Shown here: positions 32,601 to 46,200 of the stretch, piece after piece
Numbering within the stretch: position 1 is the first letter of the stretch
Layout: each line of letters starts with the position of its first letter
Source of the DNA: Sarcocystis neurona
Taxonomy: Eukaryota; Apicomplexa; Conoidasida; Eucoccidiorida; Sarcocystidae
DNA: 64,000 nt
Direction: 5' to 3'
Assembly: GCA_000727475.1 (NCBI GenBank)
Contig: KL647296.1
Span: 2,028,388-2,092,387, forward strand
Translations under genes and position numbers: made by a program
Notes under the pieces: generated by a model
Database searches by the model: none
What the model was told of the DNA's origin: nothing
The model's input: the letters and a program-made list of their open reading frames with translations, nothing else

Positions 32601-35600
32601 ATACATGCAGACTCGCACACATTTACATATAAATGCATGTGAGTGTGACAACGTGTCGTAGATGAGTTGGGCGAAGCAAATACGCATGAATATATGTATA
32701 CGTACATATGTATATATACATATATACACAAATATACGTGGGTGAGAATGAGCAGATGAGTGAGAACACACACGTATGCATATGTGTATGCATATGTACA
32801 TATATATACGTGTATGCATATGTACATATATATATATACGTGTATGCATATGTACATATATATATATATACGCTGGCAAATAAATGACTTGAAACACGTA
32901 TACCCGCACGAATACACGTAGGTGACAAGACGTACGTGACGAAGAGGAAATAGATATGTATGTGTATGTGTGTGTGCGTATACATATATTCGTAGACAGT
33001 GGCGCATATGTATATGCACATATATATACACATATAAATACATACATATGTAGATATACATACGGTGGCGCATATGCGTATACGCATTTGAATATATATA
33101 TATATATATATGTATATAGGGGAACAAAGATGAAGATATGTGTGCATGCATGTAAGTAGACGTAGTGAGGAGAATTTTAGCAAGAAAGAAATTTACCTGC
33201 GCAGACGTAGACGTGAAAGGTGCCGAAGCCCTCCGCCTGCTCGGCGATGTACGTGTCCCACAGGCGGATTACGCAACGCAGCGGAAACTCCCTGCAGCAG
33301 CAGCAGGAAACAAGTAGCAGCAGCAGCAGTAAACAACAATGAGCAGCAGCGGCAGCAGCAAACAAGTAGGAGCAGCAGCAGTAAACAACAAAGAGCAGCA
33401 GTAGCAGCAGCAAACAAGTAGCAGCAGCAGCAGCAAACAACAGTGAGTAGCAGCAGCAAACAAGAAGCAGCAGCAGCAAACAAGTAGCAGCAGCAGCAGC
33501 AGTAAGCAAGTAGCAGCAGCAGCAGTAGTAAACAAAAATGAGTAGCAGCGGCAGCAGCAAACAAGTAGCAGCAGCAGCAGCAAAGTGGCAACAGCAGCAA
33601 ACAACAGCAAGCACCACAGCTGCGAGGTTGAAATGAAGCAATAACGTTCCGCTATACAACCCACATCTACTCGGTATATATACACAGGCACACACATATA
33701 TACATATATATATATATATGCACGTTTATCCACATTCACGTATACATGCATATGTACACACATACACGTGCGTATTTGCCACCGTATAAAAATATACGTT
33801 TCTCTCTCTCTCTCTCTATATATATACATATATATGTGCACACATATATCTGTATACATATATATGTATATATATATGTACACATATACATAGGTATACG
33901 TATTTACGCTGTACGGAGCAGAACTGAAGCAAAGCCGTCTCAATCAAATAAACCACATCTACTACTCATATGCATACCTGCATATATGTGTTCCCTCGTG
34001 TTGACCTATATATATATACGTATATAATATATATATACATATATATGTTTGCCAACGCATATAGGAGGACGTACCTCTATTTAAACATCTGCGTATACAG
34101 ATGTACACACGTTCGCACGGCGTAGATACCAACAGAAGTGAAGCAAGGCCGTTCCGCTGCATGCATCCCGCATTTACTCCTTATATATATATACAGGGGT
34201 AGTGAGAGAGCCTCTATTTACGTGTATACATATATATATATATATATTTGCCCACGTGTATATAGATGGATGTATCTCTCTTTCTCTTCCTTCTTATATA
34301 TATGTGTATGCGTGTACAGGCCTGCGTGTGTCTCCACTGCCTATGGAGCGATCTTAAAGACACACGCGAGCACGTCTGTCGTTTGTTGAAAGCGACGACG
34401 GACCAAGAAATTTCTTTTTTTTGGTTCAGCACCCCACTTCTTTTCTTTGTGAAAGCTTTTTTTCCCAGCAGCTACCGCAAGAGAACGTGAAGACTGCGTG
34501 CCTCGTCCACATCAAGGCGAACACACGTTTTGCTGCTGCTGCTGCTGCATGCGCGTCCCCCGGCTGTTACATCGTCCCTGTGTGGCAACGCTGCAGTACG
34601 CAAGACCAGCAGCTGCCACCTGCTTCTTAACATCCCTCTCGCTGCTGCTGCTGCTGGCCGTGCCGCCTCCTGCTGCGTATGCAACCTTCACAACGCGCTG
34701 TGTTGCCTCGATGCGTCAAACATCCGGAAGCGCAGCTACAACTGGTTCTGCTTGCATGCAGGAGGACGCGACTGCGCGTCCTTTTCCAGCAAGCTGCTGC
34801 TGCCGCGCCGCTACAAGCTGCTGCAGGTGTGTTTATAAGCTGCCACAGGTGCGCGTCTACAAGCTGCTGCTGCAGACGCGTCTACAAGCTGCTGGTTGCA
34901 GTTGAGGCACCGTGCACACACCAGAGCGCCCAAGATCCCCTGCTGCACGCACGACGGTAGCCACTGCATGCGCTGTTCAAAGTGCTGCAGGCTCTTTCTA
35001 TGTGCACCGGTCGCGCTCCTGCATGCGTTCCCATCACACACACTGTTGCAGCCTGATGAGCAAGCTGCTGCATGCGTCTCTCCCTGGGCTGCTGCCGTTG
35101 CGGCATGCGCCCCTCCCTGGGCTGCTGCCGCTGCGGTAAGCGCCTCCCCCTGGGCTGCTGCCGTTGCGGCATGCGCCCCTTCCTGGGTTGTCGCTGCAAG
35201 CGGACGACACGCGGCCTGCGCGCAGCCTGCCGCATGCAGACTGCTGCCTATCATCTACGCCCTGGTGCACGTGTATGGGGAAGTTCTGCAAGCGCGTCGA
35301 CAAGCCTCTGCGCATGCGCAGGGACTCTCCTGCTGCTGCTGCGTCTGCGTGTGCGCGCACCAAGAGAAGCCTGCTGCTGCACACTGTCTGCAAGACTAGA
35401 GTCGCGCTATATATACTCCCCTGTGCACACACATGTGCGTACACGTACACAGAAATGTACAGCGCCGCCTTCCTCACACATCTGCGTATGTCCGCTACGT
35501 CTCACCAGCGGAAGTATCTTTCTTCCTCTTCTGCAGGGCCCCTATCAATCTACGTACGAGCTTCTCGACAGACGACACTGCTGCACGTGCGTGTGTTGCA

Positions 35601-37245
35601 CCAGCCGCGTGCATACGCTGCGGTAAATAAAGCCGCAGTTCCACAGCAGCAAGGTGCTGCACCCCCGGGCCCCCCGGCGTGGTCAAATATATGTGCCCCA
35701 AGTCTTCTTCACTTATCCGTACATGCGTCATGAACATATGCGTGGGCGTCCACACGTATATATATACACAGAGAGAAACGCAGAGAGACGGAGAGAGAGA
35801 GGGAAATCCTGCATGTTGGGACGCAGCTATATCTGGTGCTGTTCTCCGCGGTGAAGTGCCCGGCTTCTCCGCTCGGGACCCACCGCATAAGTAAACAGTT
35901 CATCCAGCGGAACGAAACTTGCAGCAGATCCACGCCCTGCGCAGTGAGGTGCGCGTAAAGAGGCTCTGCAGCATTAGCAGCAGCCGAAAAATACGCAGCA
36001 GCAGCAGACGCAAAGAGCAGCAGCAGCATCAGCATATGCAAGATGCGTAGCAGCAGCAGCAGCTGAAGCTACACGTAGCAGCACCAGCAGACGCAAAATG
36101 CAGCAGCAGCACCAGCAGGTGCAGGACACGCAGCAGCAGCAGCAGGTACAACATGTGCAGCATCAGCAGACGCTATGTGGCAGCAGCAACACCAGACGCA
36201 AGACACAGCACACCACCAGCAGACGCAAGACGCAGCAGCAGCAGCAGAAAATCCAAGTCGCAGCAGTGGACGGAAGAATCACATGCAGCCGAGGGCAACA
36301 GCAGAGTCCGAAAAGGAGAAAATGGCAGCGGCAGCGGCCGTAGACACAGAGGGAGCGGCAACGATCCACAGCAACAGCAGGGGGGGCGCGGACGGTCAGA
36401 ACGAAGAGCGTCAGCAGCAGCAGCAGACAGCAGCAGAAGGAGGCGGCAGCAACAGACGGAATCCACAGGCGGTATAGCCACAGAGAAACTCAGCAGCACT
36501 GGCAGCAGAAACTAGGCAGCCAAATACGCTGCAGCAGCAGCAGCATAGGGCAACAGCAGCATAAGCCAGCAGCAGAGGCTGTATGCGCGGCTGCACCAGA
36601 AGGTCTAGTAGCAGCGGGAAGACGCCGTGCAGCTGCAGCACCAGCAGGGTGCCGCGCAGGAACAGCAGCAGCAGCAGCAAGAAGACGCCGTACAGACGCA
36701 GCACAAGCAGGATGCCGCGCAGGAGCAGCAGCAGGAAGAGGCCGTACGGCAGCAGCAGCAGCACGCCGAGCACGAGTAGCAACAGCAGCGGCAAGAAGAG
36801 GCCGTGCAGCAGCAGCAACAGCAAGACGCCGCGCACGAGCAGCAGCAGCAGCGGCAAGAAGAGGCCGTGCAGCAGCAGCAACAGCAGGATGCCGCACACG
36901 AGCAGCAGCAACAGCAGGTTGCCGCGCACGAGCAGCAGCAGTAGCAGGATGCCGCGCACGAGCCGCACCATGAACCACACCAGTACACCCAGCAGCAGAC
37001 GACGCCGCACCTGCGGCATTCGGGCCGAAATTCTCGTCTGTGCCATTCTTCAGCAGCACGCGTGCTGTCCCCTCTCGGACGTTCACACGCTTATATATAT
37101 ACATATGTCTACACGCGGACACGTCGGTTATATGTATATAGGCGCATATATGTGTACATATATACGGATATGTGGACGCGCCAGCGACATGTATAGAGAC
37201 ATATATATGCATACATTCGGACGTGCGAGCTACACACATACAGAC

Positions 37246-37284
<39 letters not shown>

Positions 37285-40200
37285 ACGCGCCATCTACACG
37301 TACAGGGACGTACACGCATATACATATATATACATATATGTGCGGCGGATACATTAGTATACACGCGTGTGTACACATATATATATATATATATGTATAC
37401 ATATAATTACACATATTTACGTGTATCTTTCTCTATATCTAGACACACAGACAGATAGGTAGCGACGTGCGTGCGATGCCCGTAACTGACTAGACAACCC
37501 TCTTGAAATACACCCGTCTTTTTTTTAAGGTTTTGCAGCAAGCACGCAGCGACCTCGTAGCGGTCTCCACGCTCACACACGCAGACACACTATATGTATA
37601 TATATATATACAGATACGTGTGTAGGTCTTGCGAAGAAAGAATTCGCGGCAGAGCTTCTGAAGCACCTGCTTTCGTAGTTCAGCAACAGCTACACAGCAG
37701 CATCTCGTCGCCGTGTGAGAGAGAGGACGTGGAGGAGCAAATCCTGCGCAGCTGCAGTTGTTTGGCCTCAGGTCTGCTGCTGGTTCCCTCGGTTGTCGCT
37801 GCCTCTACATATATATATATATATACGTGCGTGGGCCTAATCATACCAGAGTGCTATATATATATATATATATATATATATACGTGTACTACCNNNNNNN
37901 NNNNNNNNNNNNNNNNNNNNNNNNNNNNNNNNNNNNNNNNNNNNNNNNNNNNNNNNNNNNNNNNNNNNNNNNNNNNNNNNNNNNNNNNNNNNNNNNNNNN
38001 NNNNNNNNNNNNNNNNNNNNNNNNNNNNNNNNNNNNNNNNNNNNNNNNNNNNNNNNNNNNNNNNNNNNNNNNNNNNNNNNNNNNNNNNNNNNNNNNNNNN
38101 NNNNNNNNNNNNNNNNNNNNNNNNNNNNNNNNNNNNNNNNNNNNNNNNNNNNNNNNNNNNNNNNNNNNNNNNNNNNNNNNNNNNNNNNNNNNNNNNNNNN
38201 NNNNNNNNNNNNNNNNNNNNNNNNNNNNNNNNNNNNNNNNNNNNNNNNNNNNNNNNNNNNNNNNNNNNNNNNNNNNNNNNNNNNNNNNNNNNNNNNNNNN
38301 NNNNNNNNNNNNNNNNNNNNNNNNNNNNNNNNNNNNNNNNNNNNNNNNNNNNNNNNNNNNNNNNNNNNNNNNNNNNNNNNNNNNNNNNNNNNNNNNNNNN
38401 NNNNNNNNNNNNNNNNNNNNNNNNNNNNATATATATATATATACGTGTATACACCCGCACGTGCGTATCGGCCCAGAGGGAGACAGACACAGAAGGGAAA
38501 GGAGACGGGGCAAGATGGGTGTATATTCCTATCATACACATGTGTGCTAGAGGAAGTTGCCAGGGGGTCAGACGATCTCCGTATGAAGAGAAAGTCGCGA
38601 GGAAGAGAGAGCAGCAGAAATGCCTCACCGTCTACGCGCTTAACTATGTTCGTTAATTTTAAAATAGAACGCTGGATGCCAGGCTGTCCAAACGTAAAAT
38701 TGTCCTAAGCCGACGCAACAGCAGCACACACAGATCAGCAGCAGCTGCAGCACGAGCAGCGCGGCCACAGCAGGATGTCAGCACCAGATGCAAACAGCAG
38801 CAGCACCGCAAGCAAAGCAGCAGCAACAGCACGTACGGAGCAGCCGCAGCGCACGGCAGGATAGCACCAGCAGACCACCAGCAGCACGTGCAGAGCGGCA
38901 GCAGCAGCACCAGATGCGGAAACGTAGCAGCGCATTTAGCGCTCAGCACCACGCTTGCCTCAGGGGCGTGACGTGACTCCACCAGCCGCGAGCAGCAGCC
39001 GCAGCAGCATGGAGTAGCAGCAGTAGCATGCAGTAGCACCCGCAAGCAGGTGGCACCAGCGGCGGCAAATAGGGAGACAGGTACACTGCAGCAGGTACAG
39101 AGAGCTCCTGGAGGAGCCTTCAGCAGCAGCAGCAGGAGCATGCGTCTCTCGAAGTGAGTAGACATGGCAGCAGCCGCAGTGTAGAGCAACAGCAGCCGCG
39201 CAGCAGGTGCATCGCTGCAGTGTGGCCGCTGCAGCACTCAGCGGAAAGCAGTGGCGGCCCGCCCTCGTACGAGTCCGGCAGCAGCATATGCACAGCAGCA
39301 GCACCAGCGACCGTTAGAGAAAGATGCCCCGGAAGAGCAACAAGAAGAGCCAGGGGCGCACGCGTGGGTATAGACATGTATAGTGTCGAGACGTTTCTTG
39401 TTGATACCTACGTGTAGGTGAAACCTGAAAAGCAAAGGCACCGCGTGCGTGAAGCTAGCTGACAAGAAGGCAACAATGGCATGACAGGGAGAATACTCAG
39501 TAGGCAACAGCAGCAGTGGCCTGCATCGCCGGAGAGTCAGCAAGACTGAGCGTCGTCAGAGTACTGTAAAACTTCTGTTATGGGGCAGCAGCACAGCATT
39601 TGTACTGCGATGCGGTAGCATTAGTCGCATGCAGAGGAGCCGCAGGGGCAGCCTCGGGGGGAAAAGTGGCACCAGCTCCCTGCTTGCACCGTGGACGAAG
39701 GATGGGCAGTGCCGCAGCAGCAGCCGACAGAGCAGAAGTAGTCAACCCGGTGAAGTTTTTGTGCAGATCACCCGGGAATGTGCACTCGTAGCACGTGGGA
39801 GCAGGGCAGCAGCAGCAGCATCCAACGAGAATACGGCGACGGTTGCATAGGAGCAGCAGCAGCAGCAGCATCGCAGCAGCAGCACCAGCGTAGGAGCGGT
39901 AGCCCTTGCTGTCCAAGGCATTTGTAAAGGAACGACAGCTGCCGCACCCACAACGCATCCACGCCAGTCGTCCTGGTGTACGGCAACAGCAGCAACAGCG
40001 GTACAGCAGCAGTGCTCGGCAAACAACGGGCGAGGACCGGTTCCACGAGAGCAGCAGTACACTCCTCCGGCCACCGCTCACAAACAGCAGCAGCAGCAGG
40101 ACAACGACGCGGGCGAAAGGAGACAATCGCATGGCAGCAGCAGCAGTTTAGAGCACCAGGCGTGTAGAGAGCGGCGACACGCTCTGGGCCAGCACTGGCG

Positions 40201-43200
40201 CTCATGCTGCAGCAGCGGCGAGACGAGTAGCAGCACACAGCGTCAACAGCGGCACTGGCGACGCAGGTGGAGAAAGGCAGACCTGGATGTGAGCGAGGAG
40301 CCTCGAGAGACACCAGAAGGCGTCGGCTTCTACGCCCGTGAGAATCTCTGGTGGTATCTGAAGAAATAACAGAGGAAAGAAGCAGCAGCAGAGGCTGCCG
40401 AGACACGTGCAATACTCCTACTTCTCTCTTCCGGTTGCGCGGCTAGCGGAAGGAGAACCGCAACGCCTGCGAGACCGCGTATGCACAAACACACGTCTCC
40501 CTGTAGAAACGTTGCACTTAACAGCAGCAACAACTCCTGCAGCACTGGCGCAGCAGCGGCACCAGCAGCAGAGCAGGCAGTCGCAACAGCGACCGCAACG
40601 GCGACAGCCACAGCAGCAGCAGGGCCAGCAGAAGCAGCACCAGCATCAGCAGCAGCACCAGCAGCAGCAGCGCCAACAGCGATGGCAGCTGCAACAACAG
40701 CGACAACCACAGCGACAGCAGCGGAAACACCGACAGCGGCGCTAAGAGCGACAGCAGCAGTACGAACTGCTGCAGCGGCAAGAGCAGCGGCACCAACTGC
40801 TTCAGCGGCAACAGCAGCAGCACCAAGCGCTGCGGCGGCAACAGCAGCAGCACCGACCGCTGCAGCGGCAACAGCTGCAGCACGAACCGCTGCAGGGGGG
40901 GGGGCAGCAGCACCAACCCCTGCAGCGGCAACAGCAGCAGCGGCAGCTAGAGCAGATCCGTAGGCATGCGCAGCCGTCGTAACAGGCTGCGGTCTGCGAA
41001 GACAGCATCGTCCTCTGGCCCCCGCGTACACGGGCCGCAGCAGCACGAACGAGTTGCACCAGTAGCGGCAGGAGAAGGTGCAGCACAGACGAATAGCAGC
41101 GGCAGCGGCAGAAGGACGAGGAAGAGCAGCCCGCGCAAAAGTCCTGCAGTACCATCTCGCGCCGTCTTCACCGTGGGAACGGGACGCGAATTCTCTCGCA
41201 GCGTCAGCGAAGGACAGCAGCAGGAACGGCTCAGCAGCGGAGGCGAGCAGCCGAAACCCCTCAGCAGCGGCGAGTAGCAGCAGGACTCGCTCAGCAGTGG
41301 AGGGCAGCAGCCGGCACCGCTCAGCAGCGGAGGGCAGCAGCGGGAGTCGGTCAGCAGCGGAGGGCGGCAGCAGGAACCGCTCAGCAGCGTAGGGCAGCAG
41401 CAGTCGTCGCTCAGGAGCCGAGGGCAGCAGCAAGAACGGCTGAGCAGCGGAGAGCAGCAGCAGGAACTACTCCGTAGCGGAGGAAAGCCGCACAAACAAT
41501 GCTCAGCAGCGGAGAGCAGCGGCAAACGAAGAAGAACTGAAGAAGCACCTCGTCCACGGAGATGTCTGCAAGGTCGGTCTCGACAGCACTGGCGAGAAAA
41601 ACGGCGAGGAACGGTGTCAGCAAGTCGTTGATTCCCTGAGACAAACAAATAGCCGTAAGGAAGTGAAGTGCGCGCATGGAGGAAAACACCGGTCCCTGCT
41701 CTGCATCCGCTGAACAACGGAAAAAGAAGCTCACTCGTCAGAGGCACATATACATATATACGTCTATACCTACACATATGTACATATACATATATATATA
41801 TATATGCACACATACATAAACCCGTACGTACATATACACATATATATATATATACATGTGCATATACGTGCACGTTATATATAGAGGCCGCGCTCCGCGG
41901 GGAGAGAGACACCTCCACAGATCCGGCGTGGTGCGCGTAGGCAGCACCTGCAGCAGTTCACGTGCCGAGTCGGTGCGTCTGCAATATAAAAACGGAGCTC
42001 TTCACCATGGGCCCTTGACAGATTCATCTGCGGTGCGCGCTATTCAGTCAGAGAGAGGTGCACACCTATATACACATATATACAGACACATCTACATTCT
42101 ATATATATTCATACATAAATACGTACATAACTTTGAAGAGAGAAACACTGTACATGCGTATATACGCACACTACACATACACATATATATATAGACATAT
42201 ATAGATATGGATACGTGTGTGCAGGTGGCTCTTCAAATAGAGACGCATACCCACGCGCATGCGCGGGTAACACCTGTGCCCTGTGTCTCTACGCAGACAC
42301 ACATATATATATATATATATATATGAATCTATACATACATACATATTTATACATGTGCATGCATTACGTTTCTCACGAAGCCACAAGGTGTGCAATACAG
42401 CAAAATTGAGAGTACAAATATGTTTGTACACACACATGCATGAAGAATGTGTGTACGCAGATGTGTATGTAAATACGTTTACAGGAAATGTATATGAAGA
42501 TATGGATGGCTACACATGCACACAAAGATCCAGATGTATAGTGGAATGAGAAGAAGGGCGTTGATAGTGGTTACCTACCTGCACGTAGCCACTGGCGGGG
42601 TGCTTCACAGCCCAAAGAAACAAGGCCCTCTCCATGGACCTGCGGACACGCCAGCAGCAGCAGCAGCACTTCAGCAGCAGCAGCACCACTTCGGCAGTAG
42701 AAGAAGAGTCAGCCAGCAGGTCAGCAGCCGCGCAGCACGGGAGAGGCAGCCGCAGACTTGACACCCGGACAGAAGGAGCACCGCAGCAGCAGCAGGGGCA
42801 CGCAGAGGAAGCCGCACGGCTATCTTCGTAGCTGCGGCAGCGCAGAAATAACAGCGAACAGAACCAGCAGCAGCAGCAGCCGTATGTTCGCAGCGCCTCC
42901 TGCAGCAGCTCAGAAGCCCGACCCGCCCTCTGTCGTCGAAAGTAGCAGCAGTACGCGTGCACCAGTTCTCTCGCAGCAGCTCCGGCACACGTGGCAACAG
43001 CAGCAGCGGCATGCAGCAGCAGCAGCTACAGCAGAAGTCCAGCAGCCTAACGATACACAGCAGCACTAGTGCACGGGCGCAGCAACACTTAAGCGGCCGC
43101 CACCCCACACCCAGCAGGAAGCAAGCACCAGCAGGCTCTGAGGCAGCAGCAAGCGCAACCACGCGGCCGCCAGAGAAGCATTCAGGAGCGGGAGCGTGTG

Positions 43201-46200
43201 TCAGCGGCAGCAGCACAGACCGCAGCAGCAACAGGAGCAGGGAAGCAGCAACCGTCCCACAACAGCTCTGCAACCGCAGCAGCACTGGCCAGCCGTAGCA
43301 GCAGCTGTCGGAAGGATCGACAGTGTCACTGCCAGCCGCGAAGAGAAAAACAGGGCACGGCAGCAGTCAATCAGCAGCAGCGAATGAGCTGCAGAGCTCC
43401 GCAGCAGCAGCCTCTGCAGCAGGGACAACAGCAGCAGCAGCAGGAACTGAGAGTACCGGACAGAACCAAGGTCAGCAGCAGGCACCGTCCCAGCAGCCCA
43501 GAACAGCGGAAATTGGCAGCAGCAGCAGCCCCCCCCCCCAACAGCAGCAGCAACCAAAGCCAACCGGGCGGCTGCCGGGAGAGCCTGCAGCACCAGCAGC
43601 AATGATCCCTGCGGCCACCAAGGGCAGCTGCATGTACTGGCAACCACACTGCCAGTAGTTCCGAGTAACAGCAGCAGATGCGAACGTCAACGACGAGCTC
43701 TCAGGAGCTGCAGCCGAGACGAATGGTAGCCGCAAAACTCAGCAGCAGCGGCAGCAGCCAGTCTTCGCAGTCCCCCCCGGAGATGTGGCACTCACACCCG
43801 CAGCCAGCAGTCACCAGCAACAGCAGCAGTCGCCGCCTAGTAGCAGCAGTAACAGCTACCAGCAGCAACAGCAGCAGAATGACCCGCAACTACCAACATA
43901 TGCCAGCAGCAGCAGCAGTGGCAGCCAATAGCAGCCGCAGTGGCAGCCAGCAGCAGCTGCAGTGGCAGCCAACAGCCGGCGCAGTGGCAGCCGACAGCAG
44001 CCGGAGTGGCAGCGGACAGCAGCAGCAGTGGCAGTGGACAGCACCAGCAGTGGCAGTGAACAGCAGCCACCGGGACCAGCTGCACTTGAAGCACGCAAGA
44101 CGAGGAGCAGCAGGGACGGCAGGGGAACCAGTAACAGCGGGGCAAGGCTCTCATTTCTGCTGCTGCTGCTGCGCCTGTGGGAGGTGAGCAAGTTACAACG
44201 GCGCAGGGTACACGCGTGCGCGCGTGTGGAGCAGTCGATTTTTACGTTGAGGATGAAGCGTCAGCACTGCCAGGTCGGCGTGAGAAGCTTCAAGAGCTTC
44301 TCGCTGCGGCGGTCGCTCTTGCTACAGACGCAGGTGCAGCGGCTGCTGCGTACGCTCCTGCTGTTGTTGCTGGTCGTGTTGCCCGATTCGCCTCGGGCGA
44401 CAAGCGTGTTGCCCCTGCTCATCGCGTATTCGCGCCGCCGCAACGCTGCCGAGAACGCTGCTGCTTACCTGTTTTGCTATCTTAGCTCTACTGCTGCTGC
44501 TGCTGTACCTGCTGCTGAGGCCACGACCGCTGCGGCTGTCCCTACGGTTGTTGCTGTCGTGATGCTTGCTGCTGCTGCTACTGCGCTTCTTCTCAGTGCT
44601 GTCGTTCCTGCCTACCTGGCGCTGCCACTGCTCTTGAAAGCCCTCCTGCTATCCCTGCTGCTGTCCCTCCAACTGCTGCTTTTGTAGATCTGCTTAAGCC
44701 TGCTGCTTCTGTTCTTCCCGTGTGCCACCTCTTGCTGCGGCTGCTGCTCTGCTTCGCGCTGCTGTCGCTGCTGCTCCACCGGCTCAACGTGACGTACCTC
44801 TGTATGCGAGGATGAGTAAAAAAGTGCAAGCCGGAGTGGGTCCGCGGCAGGTCTACGCGCAGCTGTCGCAGCAGCTTCGCCTCGTCCACCGACAGCGTTT
44901 CCTTCTCATAATAATGCTGCACCAGCAACAGCGGTAGCAACAGCAACGGCCTCAGCAGCCACAGCAGCGTCAGCAAGAGCAGCGACAGCAACAGGAGGAG
45001 CAGCGACAGCAGCAGGAGGAGCAGCGACAGCAGCACCAGCAGCAGGAGCGGCCACAGAAGCATCAGGAGGAGCAGCACGAGCAACCACAGCAGCAGCAGC
45101 CGTCACACCACCAGCAGCAGAAGCAGCGGCGGGCGGCATGCAAACTTCAAGTAAGTGGGGTTGATATGCGCAGGGAACACACGCGCATACGGGTGAACGT
45201 CAGACGTAACGAATTACATAAAGAGAGAGAAACACATACGCACACACGTACACATATATATACATATGTACGTAAGTACTGACACATACATATATATATG
45301 TATATATGTGAAAACCTCATACACACATATACGTATACGTATATATGTGAGCATGTATCCATATTTATATTATTACGTGCATGTATATACGTGTGTATGT
45401 ATGTGCATACATAGATATATCGCGATGTAGACGTATACGGCCCTGAAATATATATGCATATATATATATGTATGTATACAATTGTCTATATATGTGCCTG
45501 TGTACATGTGTATCTACGTAGACATAGATATATATATATGTATATATGAATACGTCATACATACACATACGTCTACACAGACACACACATGTACACGTGT
45601 ATTGATATATATATATGTATATATATATGTATAAATGTGTAGGAGGTTGATAGAGCCAAAATTCTCGAAGACGGGCGGTGCGGAAATACGCATGTGTTGT
45701 TGAGTACTTCATTTGAAAGAGAAGGACGCTGCAGCAGAACGGATCGAGCAGCGACAGGAGGTCCACAAAGGCCCAGGCGTAAATGCAAATTTCCACATTT
45801 TTCTTCGAACAAAAAAGACGGAGAAACGTATTCACTACGACGAAAGCCGAAACCGCGCACATATATATATACATATATAGATAGATTTATATAAATGTAT
45901 ACACAATATGTACATACTGTATATATACCCAAATGTGATATATATCTGCATACCCTGTACATATATATATATGTATGTAATGTGTATATATATATGTACG
46001 TATATATATGTTTATATATGTAATACGTATATATATATATGTAATGTGTGTATATATATATATATGTATGTAACGTATATATAGATATGTACATATTACG
46101 TACATACACATACACATTACATATATTTATAATGTGTATATATAATATGTACATATATATATATACCCAGGTGTATAGATGCAAGAGCATATGTATACGC

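Noticed and set aside
36411..37458. Long frames on both strands (up to 291 codons)
   Set aside because: CAG arrays are stop-free in most frames, giving Ser/Gln/Ala and Leu/Cys peptides; the region is intronic to the RabGAP gene.
37594..38708. Open frames of more than 200 codons across the N run
   Set aside because: Produced by translating N as X; no sequence support.
40330..41433. 367-codon minus-strand Ala-rich frame
   Set aside because: Repeat artefact; it overlaps the real 25-codon exon 40357-40283 only at its start and in a different frame.
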